This document shows positions 6,515-11,974 of a DNA stretch of 11,974 nt, one piece after another; the stretch's first letter is position 1, and each line of letters begins with the position of its first letter. The translations under genes and the position numbers were made by a program. The DNA comes from an uncultured Collinsella sp. (GTDB lineage Bacteria; Actinomycetota; Coriobacteriia; Coriobacteriales; Coriobacteriaceae): the NCBI GenBank assembly GCA_900757465.1, contig CAAENY010000089.1, positions 1-11,974 of the forward strand. The letters run 5' to 3'. The notes under the pieces were generated by a model. It saw only the letters and a program-made list of their open reading frames with translations. It was not told the DNA's origin and made no database searches.

Positions 6515-7945
6515 CTAGCCCAGGTCGCCTCCGTTGGTGGCGATGGCCTGTTGATACCAGTAGAAGCTCTTCTTGCGCCTGCGCTCGAGCGTGCCGTTGC
6601 CCAGGTTGTCGCGGTCCACGTAGATGAAGCCGTAGCGCTTCTCCATCTCGCCGGAGCCCGCGCTCACGAGGTCGATCGGCCCCCAGGTGGTGTAGCCGAG
6701 CATCTCGACGCCGTCCTGCTCGATGGCGTCGCGCATGGCCTCGATGTGCTCGCGCAGGTAGGCGATGCGGTAGTCGTCCTCGATCGTGCCGTCGGGAAGC
6801 ACCTCGTCATAGGCGCCGAGGCCGTTCTCCACCACAAAGAGCGGCTTCTGGTAGCGGTCCCAGAGGTCGTTGATCGTGATGCGGAACCCCAGCGGGTCGA
6901 TGACCCAGCCCCAGTCGCTCGTGCGCACGTAGGGGTTCTCCACGCCGGCGAAGGCGTTGCCCTCGGCGACGCCGCCCACGGAATCGGGGTCGCCCGCGGT
7001 ACAGCGCGAGGAGTAGTAGCTAAACGAGATGAAGTCGACAGTGTTCTCCGCAAGGATGCGCTCGTCCTCGGCGGTCATGCCCACGTCGATGCCCTCGCGC
7101 TCGAGCATCTTGAGCGCGTAGCCGGGGTAGTGCCCGCGTGCCTGCACGTCCACGAAGAAGAGGTCCTCCTGGTTCTTGACCTGCGCTGCGCGGACGTCCT
7201 CGGGACGACAGGAGTAGGGGTAGTAGCTTCCCGCGGCGAGCATGCAGCCTACCTTGTTCTCCGGGTCGACCTCGTGGGCGATCTTGGTGGCCCAGGCGCT
7301 CGCCACGAGCTCGTTGTGCGCGGCGCGGTACTCGGCCTCGTGGGCATTCTCCCCGGGCTCGAGGACGATGCCGGCACCCATGAAGGGACGGTGCAAGATC
7401 ATGTTCATCTCGTTGAACGTGATCCACCAATGCACGAGGCCGCGGTAGCGGTTGAAGAGCACCGTCACGAGCCGCTTGTAGAGCTCAATAAGGGTGCGGT
7501 TTCGCCAGGCGCCGTACTTCTTGACGAGGTGGATGGGGCAGTCGAAGTGCGTGATGGTCACGAGGGGCTCGATCCCGTGCTCGCGGCAGCAGCGGAACAC
7601 GTCCTCGTAGAAGGCGAGCCCGGCCTCGTTGGGCTCCTCCTCGTCGCCATTGGGGAAGATGCGGCTCCAGGCGATGGAGAGGCGAAAGACCTTAAAGCCC
7701 ATCTCCGCGAAGAGGGCTATGTCCTCGCGGTAGTGGTGGTAGAAGTCGATGCCCGTCTGGGCCGGGTAGTAGTACCCGGGCTCGAAGTCGAGCATGCGCC
7801 TCAGGCCGCAGCTTACGTCGTTGCGTTCCGGCCCGTGTGGGATGACGTCGACGTTGGCAAGGCCGCGGCCGCCCTCGTCATAACCTCCCTCGCATTGGTT
7901 GGCGGCGGTGGCTCCTCCCCAAAGGAACCCTTTTGGAAATGGCAT
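6515..7945 (-). CDS. bglA: 6-phospho-beta-glucosidase, glycoside hydrolase family 1
   Basis: Cytoplasmic enzyme that hydrolyses the 6-phospho-beta-glucoside delivered by the PTS to glucose-6-phosphate plus aglycone or sugar. The protein is 476 residues, normal for GH1. It begins MPFPKGFLWGGATAANQCEG, the standard GH1 N-terminus. The acid/base Glu is E179 in TFNEMN and the nucleophile is E373 in VVENGLG. Near the C-terminus EKRYGFIYVD carries K436 and Y438, matching the Lys-x-Tyr of the phosphate-binding loop that marks 6-phospho enzymes; the residue before that Lys, often Ser, is Glu here. The start is fixed by AAGGAGG just upstream of the ATG at 7945; the frame stays open further upstream, but that part has no GH1 similarity. 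The exact substrate (cellobiose, salicin, arbutin, gentiobiose) cannot be told. Confidence 0.95.
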   Translation of the reverse strand: MPFPKGFLWGGATAANQCEGGYDEGGRGLANVDVIPHGPERNDVSCGLRRMLDFEPGYYYPAQTGIDFYHHYREDIALFAEMGFKVFRLSIAWSRIFPNGDEEEPNEAGLAFYEDVFRCCREHGIEPLVTITHFDCPIHLVKKYGAWRNRTLIELYKRLVTVLFNRYRGLVHWWITFNEMNMILHRPFMGAGIVLEPGENAHEAEYRAAHNELVASAWATKIAHEVDPENKVGCMLAAGSYYPYSCRPEDVRAAQVKNQEDLFFVDVQARGHYPGYALKMLEREGIDVGMTAEDERILAENTVDFISFSYYSSRCTAGDPDSVGGVAEGNAFAGVENPYVRTSDWGWVIDPLGFRITINDLWDRYQKPLFVVENGLGAYDEVLPDGTIEDDYRIAYLREHIEAMRDAIEQDGVEMLGYTTWGPIDLVSAGSGEMEKRYGFIYVDRDNLGNGTLERRRKKSFYWYQQAIATNGGDLG

Positions 7946-7963
7946 GGTGCCTCCTTCTCTCTG

Positions 7964-7988
7964 GCGCCCCCATCTCTGCGGGGGACGC
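7964..7988 (-). promoter_or_regulatory. Hairpin just upstream of the GH1 ribosome binding site
   Basis: On the minus strand GCG-T-CCCCC and GGGGG-CGC pair with a single bulged T and an 8-base loop, ending a few bases before AAGGAGG. It lies in the 122-base gap between the transporter stop and the GH1 start. TATAAA on the same strand (7994-7989) could be a -10 box for an internal promoter, but no -35 box fits. A role in tuning translation or stabilising the downstream mRNA is inference. Confidence 0.35.
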
Positions 7989-8067
7989 TTTATAACGTCC
8001 TTGCGGCCTCGCGCGCCTGGCCCGTGGCCCTTTCCCTGATGCGCGCGGGCCGTCTGTGAAGGGGTGA

Positions 8068-9048
8068 CTAGCTGACGGCTTGTCCTGCGGCGGCGCGACG
8101 TGCCTCCCGGCCTCCAAACAGGGAGGGGACCTGTGCCAGGCACACGCCGGCGAGGATGATGGCGACGCCCAGCCACTCGACGACGCCGAGCGGCTCGCCG
8201 AGGACGATCATGGCGATGAGCAGGCCGGCGGGGAGTTCCGCGGCGGCCATGACGGTGGACAGGCCCGCGGGCAGGTGCGGAGAGCCCATGCCGAAGAGCA
8301 GGACCGGGCAGAGCATGCCAAAGAAGCCGGCGATGACGGCAAAGGGCAGGATGCCCTGGGCGAGGACGCCCGAGACGATGTAGTCCGGGCATACCGTGAG
8401 CGACATGACCACGGAGCCCGCGCATACGATGACGCCACGCTGCTCGGACGAGCAGGGGGCCTCGACCTTGCCGGAGAGGGTGACAAAGAGGGAGCAGGAC
8501 ACGGCCGCCCCCAGCGCGCAGAGCAGGGCCACGGGGTCGTACCCGGTGATGCCGGTCTTGTAGACGCCGCTGGCGAACACCGTTCCGAAGACGATGACCA
8601 GGGCGGAGGCCACTTGGAGGAGCCTCGGCGGCCGGCGCGTCATGACGGTCTGCCACACGAGCCCCAGCCACGTGAACTGGAAGAGGAGCGTGAGCGCCAC
8701 CGGGGCGGGCAGCACGCTCATGGCGTAGCAGTAGAGGATTGAGGTGAGGCAGGTGAGGGCTCCCAGGCCCATGAGCTTGAGGGCGAGCTTCCAGCCCACG
8801 CGCTGCCAGCGGTGCCCGAGTGCGTGCCCTGCGAGCGTGGCGAGGGCGAAGAAGAGGCAGCCGAGCCACGCTTGGCTCGCCACCACCTGCGCTGAGGTGA
8901 AGCCCGCGGCGTAGGCGAGCTTGTAGGTCGTGGCCATCGCGCCGTAGCAGGCGCCGCCCGCAAAGACCTGGAGCGCCGCCTTGGCCTGTCCCGCGCCCGT
9001 GGCTCCTGCCCCGGCGGCCTGCTGCTTGATTGTGTTTGTTCCTGCCAT
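8068..9048 (-). CDS. EamA/DMT-superfamily membrane transporter
   Basis: Inner-membrane protein of 326 residues with about ten hydrophobic segments in two similar halves, the layout of the EamA branch of the drug/metabolite transporter superfamily. Recognisable pieces are VFAGGACYGAMATTYKLAYAAG near the start (first EamA half), a cytoplasmic basic loop MTRRPPR between the halves, and the second-half end with AAAELPAGLLIAMIVLGEPLG and EWLGVAIILAGV, the classic EamA closing motif. The C-terminus is basic and cytoplasmic. The start at 9048 is chosen because AAGGGAG lies just upstream; an open frame extends to 9252 but runs through a terminator hairpin and lacks membrane segments. It is the first gene of the minus-strand set, with 122 bases before GH1. 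The family moves amino acids, sugars, nucleotides or drugs, usually outward; the substrate here is unknown. Confidence 0.85.
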   Translation of the reverse strand: MAGTNTIKQQAAGAGATGAGQAKAALQVFAGGACYGAMATTYKLAYAAGFTSAQVVASQAWLGCLFFALATLAGHALGHRWQRVGWKLALKLMGLGALTCLTSILYCYAMSVLPAPVALTLLFQFTWLGLVWQTVMTRRPPRLLQVASALVIVFGTVFASGVYKTGITGYDPVALLCALGAAVSCSLFVTLSGKVEAPCSSEQRGVIVCAGSVVMSLTVCPDYIVSGVLAQGILPFAVIAGFFGMLCPVLLFGMGSPHLPAGLSTVMAAAELPAGLLIAMIVLGEPLGVVEWLGVAIILAGVCLAQVPSLFGGREARRAAAGQAVS

Positions 9049-9074
9049 TAGGCTCCCTTCCGTCTGCTGTCTTG

Positions 9075-9097
9075 CAGATGCACGTCTCGTGCGTCTG
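9075..9097 (-). promoter_or_regulatory. Leader hairpin before the transporter gene
   Basis: On the minus strand CAGA and GCACG pair with CGTGC and TCTG, with one C-A mismatch and a three-base AGA loop. It ends 26 bases before the start codon of the transporter gene and has no T-run. It may be a structural part of the leader RNA. Confidence 0.3.
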
Positions 9098-9165
9098 TTC
9101 CCTGCAGTCGGAAGGTGGGCTCGTGCGGTCTTCTGGCGGTGCATGTGGTACCTGCTGCCAAGACG

Positions 9166-9201
9166 AAAAAAGCCACGCAACCGACTGCTCGGTTGCGTGG
9201 C
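9166..9201 (-). terminator. Intrinsic terminator/attenuator in the transporter leader
   Basis: GCCACGCAACCGA (9172-9184 on +) is the perfect complement of TCGGTTGCGTGGC (9189-9201), giving a 13-bp stem with a CTGC/GCAG tetraloop. On the minus strand it runs into six Ts (A-run 9166-9171 on +), whereas the plus strand has no T-tail, so it acts on leftward transcription. It stands about 117 bases before the transporter start and after a promoter-like site, with no other minus-strand gene upstream to terminate, so premature termination control is likely. Upstream in the leader GCGTGG (9234-9229) could pair with CCACGC of the 5' arm as an antiterminator. Confidence 0.75.
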
Positions 9202-9250
9202 AAAAAGGTGGCTAGCGCCCAGAAAAGTCCACGCGTTTTTAGACTGGGAC

Positions 9251-9280
9251 AAAGTACTACAACAGGTGAGATTCCGTCAA
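9251..9280 (-). promoter_or_regulatory. Candidate promoter for the transporter/bgl set
   Basis: On the minus strand TTGACG (9280-9275) matches the -35 consensus at five of six positions. After 18 bases comes TACTTT (9256-9251), a weak -10. T-rich tracts lie just upstream of the -35 box (A-runs at 9281-9300 on +). It would give a leader of roughly 195 bases that includes the terminator hairpin. Confidence 0.4.
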
Positions 9281-9365
9281 GAAAAAAAACCGAGGAAAAA
9301 AGTGAGCCTCTGCCCGCCGTACCTGTGGCGGTCGTTCCCCGAACGGGGCGGTGCTGTTGGGGACT

Positions 9366-9422
9366 GTCTCGATCCGTAACAGTAAGACCCGGTTTTGGTC
9401 CGTAGATGTTACAGATTTAGAC
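9366..9422. repeat. Palindromic repeat, copy A
   Basis: 57 bases opening GTCTCGATCCGTAACA and closing TGTTACAGATTTAGAC, which are near-perfect inverted arms. The centre holds a further GACC...GGTC pairing (9386-9400). A second copy follows at a spacing of 81 bases. It resembles a REP or MITE-type intergenic repeat. Confidence 0.65.
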
Positions 9423-9446
9423 GTTTTGTCGGGGCGGTTTCCGTTT

Positions 9447-9503
9447 GTCTTGATCTGTAACAGTTAGGGGTCAAAAGTAGGTCTAGATGTTACAGATTGA
9501 GAT
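9447..9503. repeat. Palindromic repeat, copy B
   Basis: Also 57 bases, opening GTCTTGATCTGTAACA and closing TGTTACAGATTGAGAT. The outer arms agree closely with copy A, while the centre differs (GGGGTCAAAAGTAGGTC), so the arms are more conserved than the loop. That is the pattern expected if the folded or two-sided structure matters. Confidence 0.65.
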
Positions 9504-9532
9504 TGTTGAGGATGGGTGAGGGTAGCTAATTC

Positions 9533-9592
9533 GGACGGGGCTATTTTAGCTACCCTGCAAGTGGGGTAGCTAAAATAGCCCCGTCCCTTTTT
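9533..9592 (+). terminator. Perfect 23-bp inverted repeat with T-tail
   Basis: Positions 9533-9555 and 9564-9586 are exact inverted copies around an 8-base loop, beginning GGACGGGG and ending CCCCGTCC; CTTTTT follows on the plus strand (9587-9592). By form it is a strong plus-strand intrinsic terminator. There is no plus-strand gene upstream for thousands of bases, so it either stops an unannotated leader or antisense transcript or is a mobile palindromic repeat that happens to terminate. A third copy of GGGTAGCTAA at 9520-9529 could compete for the 5' arm. Confidence 0.75.
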
Positions 9593-9611
9593 AAACAATG
9601 GAAAATCGAGC

Positions 9612-9640
9612 GTGGCAAGCGCATGTCTTCGGGGTATAAG
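9612..9640 (+). promoter_or_regulatory. Candidate promoter for the DJ-1/PfpI-maf pair
   Basis: GTGGCA (9612-9617) and TATAAG (9635-9640) are separated by 17 bases, matching the -35 and -10 consensus at four and five of six positions. The expected start of transcription is about 30 bases before the ribosome binding site AAAGGA (9666-9671). Confidence 0.5.
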
Positions 9641-9677
9641 ACGGCTAATTGTATGCCGCCTTACGAAAGGAACCCTT

Positions 9678-10220
9678 ATGCCCAGCGTTGCCGTTCTCGC
9701 CGCCGATGGCTTTGAAACGATTGAATGCCTGACCATGGTCGACGTCATGCGTCGCGGCGGCGTGCGTGCCACGCTCGTCTCGATCATGCCCACCCGCGAG
9801 GTCGTGAGCTCGCTGCAGATTCCCGTGACCTGCGATGCGCTCTTTGACGAGATCGACTTTGACGAGTATGACTGCGTCGTGCTGCCCGGCGGTCTGCCCG
9901 GCGCCACCAACCTGCGCGCCGACCAGCGCGTCTGCGACGTGGTCTGCGAGTTCGCCGCGACCAAGCACGTCGCCGCCATCTGCGCCGCCCCGTTTATCCT
10001 GGGCGAGCTCGACCTGCTCGAGGGGCGCCACGCCACGTGCTTCCCTGGCTTTGAGAAAAGCTTCCCCGAAGGCGCCTATACCGGCGAGAAGGTTACGCAA
10101 GACGGCAACATTATCACCGCCAGCGGCATGGCCCAGTCGCTCCCCTTTGCGCTTGAGCTGCTGCGCACGCTCGCCGGCGACAAGGCCGTCGAGAAGGTCG
10201 CCGAGGGCATTCAGCTATGA
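9678..10220 (+). CDS. DJ-1/PfpI (ThiJ) family protein
   Basis: Cytoplasmic protein of 180 residues in the DJ-1/YajL branch of the PfpI superfamily, proposed in relatives to act as a chaperone, glyoxalase or deglycase protecting against oxidative or carbonyl stress. The reactive Cys is C102 in the nucleophile elbow AAICAAPFIL, and its partner Glu is E16 in GFETIECLTMVDVMRR, aligned with Glu18 of human DJ-1. VVLPGGLPGATNLR (67-80) is the usual family strand-loop, and H118 lies near the DJ-1 His position. The start ATG 9678 has AAAGGA at the right distance; an earlier in-frame TTG at 9612 would overlap the promoter. The stop overlaps the maf start (ATGA), implying translational coupling. The precise activity cannot be assigned from sequence. 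Confidence 0.9.
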   Translation: MPSVAVLAADGFETIECLTMVDVMRRGGVRATLVSIMPTREVVSSLQIPVTCDALFDEIDFDEYDCVVLPGGLPGATNLRADQRVCDVVCEFAATKHVAAICAAPFILGELDLLEGRHATCFPGFEKSFPEGAYTGEKVTQDGNIITASGMAQSLPFALELLRTLAGDKAVEKVAEGIQL

Positions 10221-10798
10221 TTTTGGCTTCGCAATCACCGCGCCGCATCGAGTTGATGCGCGAGGCGGGCTATGACATTCGCATCATTCCTGCCGATATC
10301 GACGAAACGCCGTTTGATGGCGAGGCCCCGCTTACGCTCGTTGAACGCTTAGCACGCGCAAAAGCCGCCGCCGTTGCTGCCGAGTATGCCGAGCCCAATG
10401 AGCTGACGGTCGCGGCCGACACCATCGTCACCTTTGACGGCAAGATTCTGGGCAAGCCGGCAACCGAAGACGAGGCGCGTACCATGCTCCGTGAGCTTTC
10501 AGGCCGTACGCACCAGGTCGCAACCGGCGTCTGCATCGTTAAGGCAGGCGACACGGCCGCCCCGCATGCCGCCGAGAGCCTGTCCTTTGTCGATGTGACC
10601 GACGTGACGTTCTACGAGCTCACCGACGAGCAGGTCGAGCACTACGTCGCCTCGGGTGAGCCCATGGACAAGGCCGGCGCCTACGGCATTCAGGGCACAG
10701 GCGGACGCATGCTCGTGCACGATATTTCGGGCGACTTCTATAACGTGGTGGGCCTACCCATCGCCCGCGTCGCGCGCGCGATTCAAAAACTCTCGTAA
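10217..10798 (+). CDS. maf: Maf-family nucleoside triphosphate pyrophosphatase
   Basis: House-cleaning enzyme of 193 residues that hydrolyses dTTP/UTP or modified nucleotides to monophosphates, keeping them out of DNA and RNA; linked to septum control in Bacillus. The N-terminal ILASQSPRRIELM is the Maf signature (S-x-S-P-R-R), AADTIVTFDGKILGKP (66-81 region) carries the conserved Asp, and the C-terminal GTGGRMLVHDISGDFYNVVGLPI is also standard. Length is normal for the family. It overlaps the preceding gene by four bases (ATGA) and lacks its own strong ribosome binding site, so expression probably depends on the upstream gene. Confidence 0.94.
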   Translation: MILASQSPRRIELMREAGYDIRIIPADIDETPFDGEAPLTLVERLARAKAAAVAAEYAEPNELTVAADTIVTFDGKILGKPATEDEARTMLRELSGRTHQVATGVCIVKAGDTAAPHAAESLSFVDVTDVTFYELTDEQVEHYVASGEPMDKAGAYGIQGTGGRMLVHDISGDFYNVVGLPIARVARAIQKLS

Positions 10799-10806
10799 TT
10801 GCATCT

Positions 10807-10838
10807 GGCGCTGGGTATCCCCCGGCGCCTACAATTTT
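10807..10838 (+). promoter_or_regulatory. Hairpin and TACAAT box between maf and the peptidase
   Basis: GGCGC (10807-10811) pairs with GCGCC (10825-10829), with further GGG/CCC pairing inside, and TACAATTTT follows. It could be a weak terminator for maf, or TACAAT (10830-10835) could be the -10 box of the peptidase promoter with a poor -35. The sequence does not settle which. Confidence 0.35.
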
Positions 10839-10899
10839 GGCGTACCGTACGGATCCCGACCGGGCGCAAGGCGCGGCGGAAAACCGATAGGAGTTAAAC

Positions 10900-11901
10900 A
10901 TGGATACACTGCTCGAGGCCATTGACGTCTGCGATGTCGATGGCTTTTGCTATGGCAACTATACGGACGAGGAGGCCGGCACCGGTTGCACCGTAATCGT
11001 GGCACCCGAGGGCGCCACCGGCGGCGTTGACGTACGCGGTGGCGCTCCCGCTTCGCGCGAGACCGACCTGCTGCGTCCCGAAAACACCGTCGATAAGGTC
11101 CACGCCGTCTGCCTTTCGGGTGGATCGGCCTTTGGTCTGGAGGCTGCAAGCGGCGTCGCTCGCGAGCTTGAGAGCCGCGGCATCGGCCTTCCCGTCGGCC
11201 CCACGCAGGTGCCTATCGTGTGCTCCAGCTGTATCTTCGACCTTGCCTTTGGTAACCCCACCGTTCGCCCCGACATTGAGGCCGGCATCGCCGCCGTGCG
11301 CGAAGCACTCGACAACACCCCCACCAAGCTCGAACAGGGCAACGTGGGCGCCGGCACGGGCGCTACCGTGGGTAAGCTCATGGGCCCCGCTACCTGCATG
11401 AAGGCCGGCCTTGGCGCTGCCGCCGTGACGCTCGGCCCCATCAAGGTGGGCGCCGTGGTCTCGGTCAACGCCTGCGGCAACGTTGTCGACCCCTTCACCG
11501 GCGAGTGGGTCGCCGGTATGCGCGCCGCAGCCGATAGCGACCAAATCGTCGACATGGAACTCGCAGCCTTTGCCGCCGCCGGATCCATGCAGATGCCGCT
11601 CGACCGCACCAACACCACCATCAGCTGCATCGTCACCAACGTGGAACTCACTAAGGCACAAGCCACCAAGGTCTCCCAGATGGCCGCAGACGCCTACGCA
11701 CACGCCATCCGTCCCACACACACCACCAACGACGGCGACACCATCTACACCCTCGCCAGCGGCAAACTAGGCGCCCAGGCAAGCGCCGCCGTTCCCTTGG
11801 ACCTGTTGGGCATGCTCGCCGTAAGGGCTTTGCAAACCGCCATCGTAAACGGGGCCAAAACCGCCAAAACCTCCCACGGCATCCCCGGCGCCGCGAAGTA
11901 A
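10900..11901 (+). CDS. P1-family peptidase (S58; DmpA/NylC-type N-terminal nucleophile hydrolase)
   Basis: Protein of 333 residues related to the DmpA/NylC family, enzymes made as one chain that cut themselves to free a nucleophile at the new N-terminus of a small subunit. Family marks are GCTVIVAPEGATGGVDVRGG (about 30-48), ENTVDKVHAVCLSGGSAFGL (about 62-81), the glycine-rich GNVGAGTGATVGK (about 147-160), and DRTNTTISCIVTNVEL. By analogy with NylC the cut would fall between N238 and T239, giving subunits of about 238 and 95 residues with T239 as nucleophile. No signal peptide is seen, so it should be cytoplasmic. TAGGAG (10888-10893) is an ideal ribosome binding site six bases before ATG 10900. 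Relatives act as aminopeptidases, D-amino-acid amidases or oligoamide hydrolases; the substrate here is unknown. Confidence 0.9.
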   Translation: MDTLLEAIDVCDVDGFCYGNYTDEEAGTGCTVIVAPEGATGGVDVRGGAPASRETDLLRPENTVDKVHAVCLSGGSAFGLEAASGVARELESRGIGLPVGPTQVPIVCSSCIFDLAFGNPTVRPDIEAGIAAVREALDNTPTKLEQGNVGAGTGATVGKLMGPATCMKAGLGAAAVTLGPIKVGAVVSVNACGNVVDPFTGEWVAGMRAAADSDQIVDMELAAFAAAGSMQMPLDRTNTTISCIVTNVELTKAQATKVSQMAADAYAHAIRPTHTTNDGDTIYTLASGKLGAQASAAVPLDLLGMLAVRALQTAIVNGAKTAKTSHGIPGAAK

Positions 11902-11974
11902 TCCACTCGACCGTCGGTCGGAGACGGGCGGGCGTTACGTTTGCTGCTCTACAGTCCTATGCAAGACGAAGGCC
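11902..11974. other. 3' intergenic end of the window
   Basis: Nothing supported. A 5-bp CGACC/GGTCG hairpin at 11908-11920 has no T-run, and no convincing promoter is present. Confidence 0.4.

Larger units (their letters stand above)
9049..9677. other. Structured divergent intergenic region
   Basis: No gene is supported between the leftward transporter gene and the rightward DJ-1/PfpI gene. From left to right it holds: a leader hairpin (9075-9097), a minus-strand terminator or attenuator (9166-9201), a minus-strand promoter candidate (9251-9280), two copies of a palindromic repeat (9366-9503), a long perfect inverted repeat with T-tail (9533-9592), and a plus-strand promoter candidate (9612-9640). 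Each is listed separately. Confidence 0.7.

Noticed and set aside
4939..6627. 562-codon plus-strand open frame
   Set aside because: It is antisense to the PTS gene, rich in Asp/Glu/His/Gly/Arg as expected from mirrored GC-rich codons, and shows no domain.
6275..8059. 594-codon plus-strand open frame
   Set aside because: Antisense shadow of GH1 with Val/Leu/Asp-rich low-information translation; GH1 on the minus strand has intact catalytic motifs.
7946..8869. Upstream extension of the GH1 frame
   Set aside because: It overlaps the EamA transporter gene in another frame and lacks any GH1 similarity; AAGGAGG before 7945 fixes the start.
9075..9097. Guanidine-II (mini-ykkC) riboswitch, because ACGAG occurs near a DMT gene
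   Set aside because: The best fold puts ACG in the stem instead of an ACGR loop, and there is no second matching hairpin.
9049..9252. Upstream extension of the EamA transporter frame
   Set aside because: It would read through the terminator hairpin and leader; the extension is basic and non-membrane, and AAGGGAG supports ATG 9048.
11908..11920. Terminator after the P1 peptidase
   Set aside because: Only a 5-bp stem and no T-tract; the real terminator may lie beyond the window.

Overview
The window looks like a high-GC Gram-positive chromosome, most likely a Coriobacteriia member such as Collinsella. This rests on GC-rich codon use, AGGAG-type ribosome binding sites, sugar-phosphotransferase genes and the kinds of protein encoded. 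Genus assignment is inference from gene content and style, not from a marker gene.

Left block (1-4391, + strand). After a 522-base AT-richer non-coding leader comes ppk1 (polyphosphate kinase with an unusual 112-residue Pro/Glu/Lys-rich C-terminal tail). A textbook intrinsic terminator follows at once, and then rlmD, a TRAM-domain 23S rRNA uracil-C5 methyltransferase.

Middle block (about 4429-9590). This reads as an accessory insert. It begins with a palindrome whose outer arms are GACGGGG/CCCCGTC, followed by a collapsed IS3-family element: terminal inverted repeats around one short ORF that joins the OrfA start to the OrfB end. Next, on the minus strand, is a three-gene set transcribed leftward: an EamA/DMT-family membrane transporter, a GH1 6-phospho-beta-glucosidase, and a beta-glucoside PTS permease with EIIB and EIIC domains but no EIIA. 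The likely logic is that the PTS imports and phosphorylates a beta-glucoside and GH1 splits the 6-phospho-glucoside. EIIA must come from elsewhere, and the transporter's cargo is unknown. The transporter leader has a promoter-like site and a strong minus-strand terminator hairpin ahead of the gene, which suggests attenuation. No bglG/licT-type antiterminator gene is present.

The intergenic stretch 9049-9677 is dense in structure: the attenuator-like hairpin, two spaced 57-base copies of a palindromic repeat built on TGTTACAGAT/ATCTGTAACA, and a perfect 23-bp inverted repeat with a competing third arm. The last again carries GACGGGG outer arms, so similar palindromes lie at both edges of the minus-strand set.

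Right block (9612-11901, + strand). A promoter-like site precedes a DJ-1/PfpI-family protein gene, whose stop overlaps the start of maf (nucleotide pyrophosphatase/house-cleaning enzyme). After about 100 bases comes a P1-family (S58, DmpA/NylC-type) self-processing peptidase. The last 73 bases hold no supported feature.
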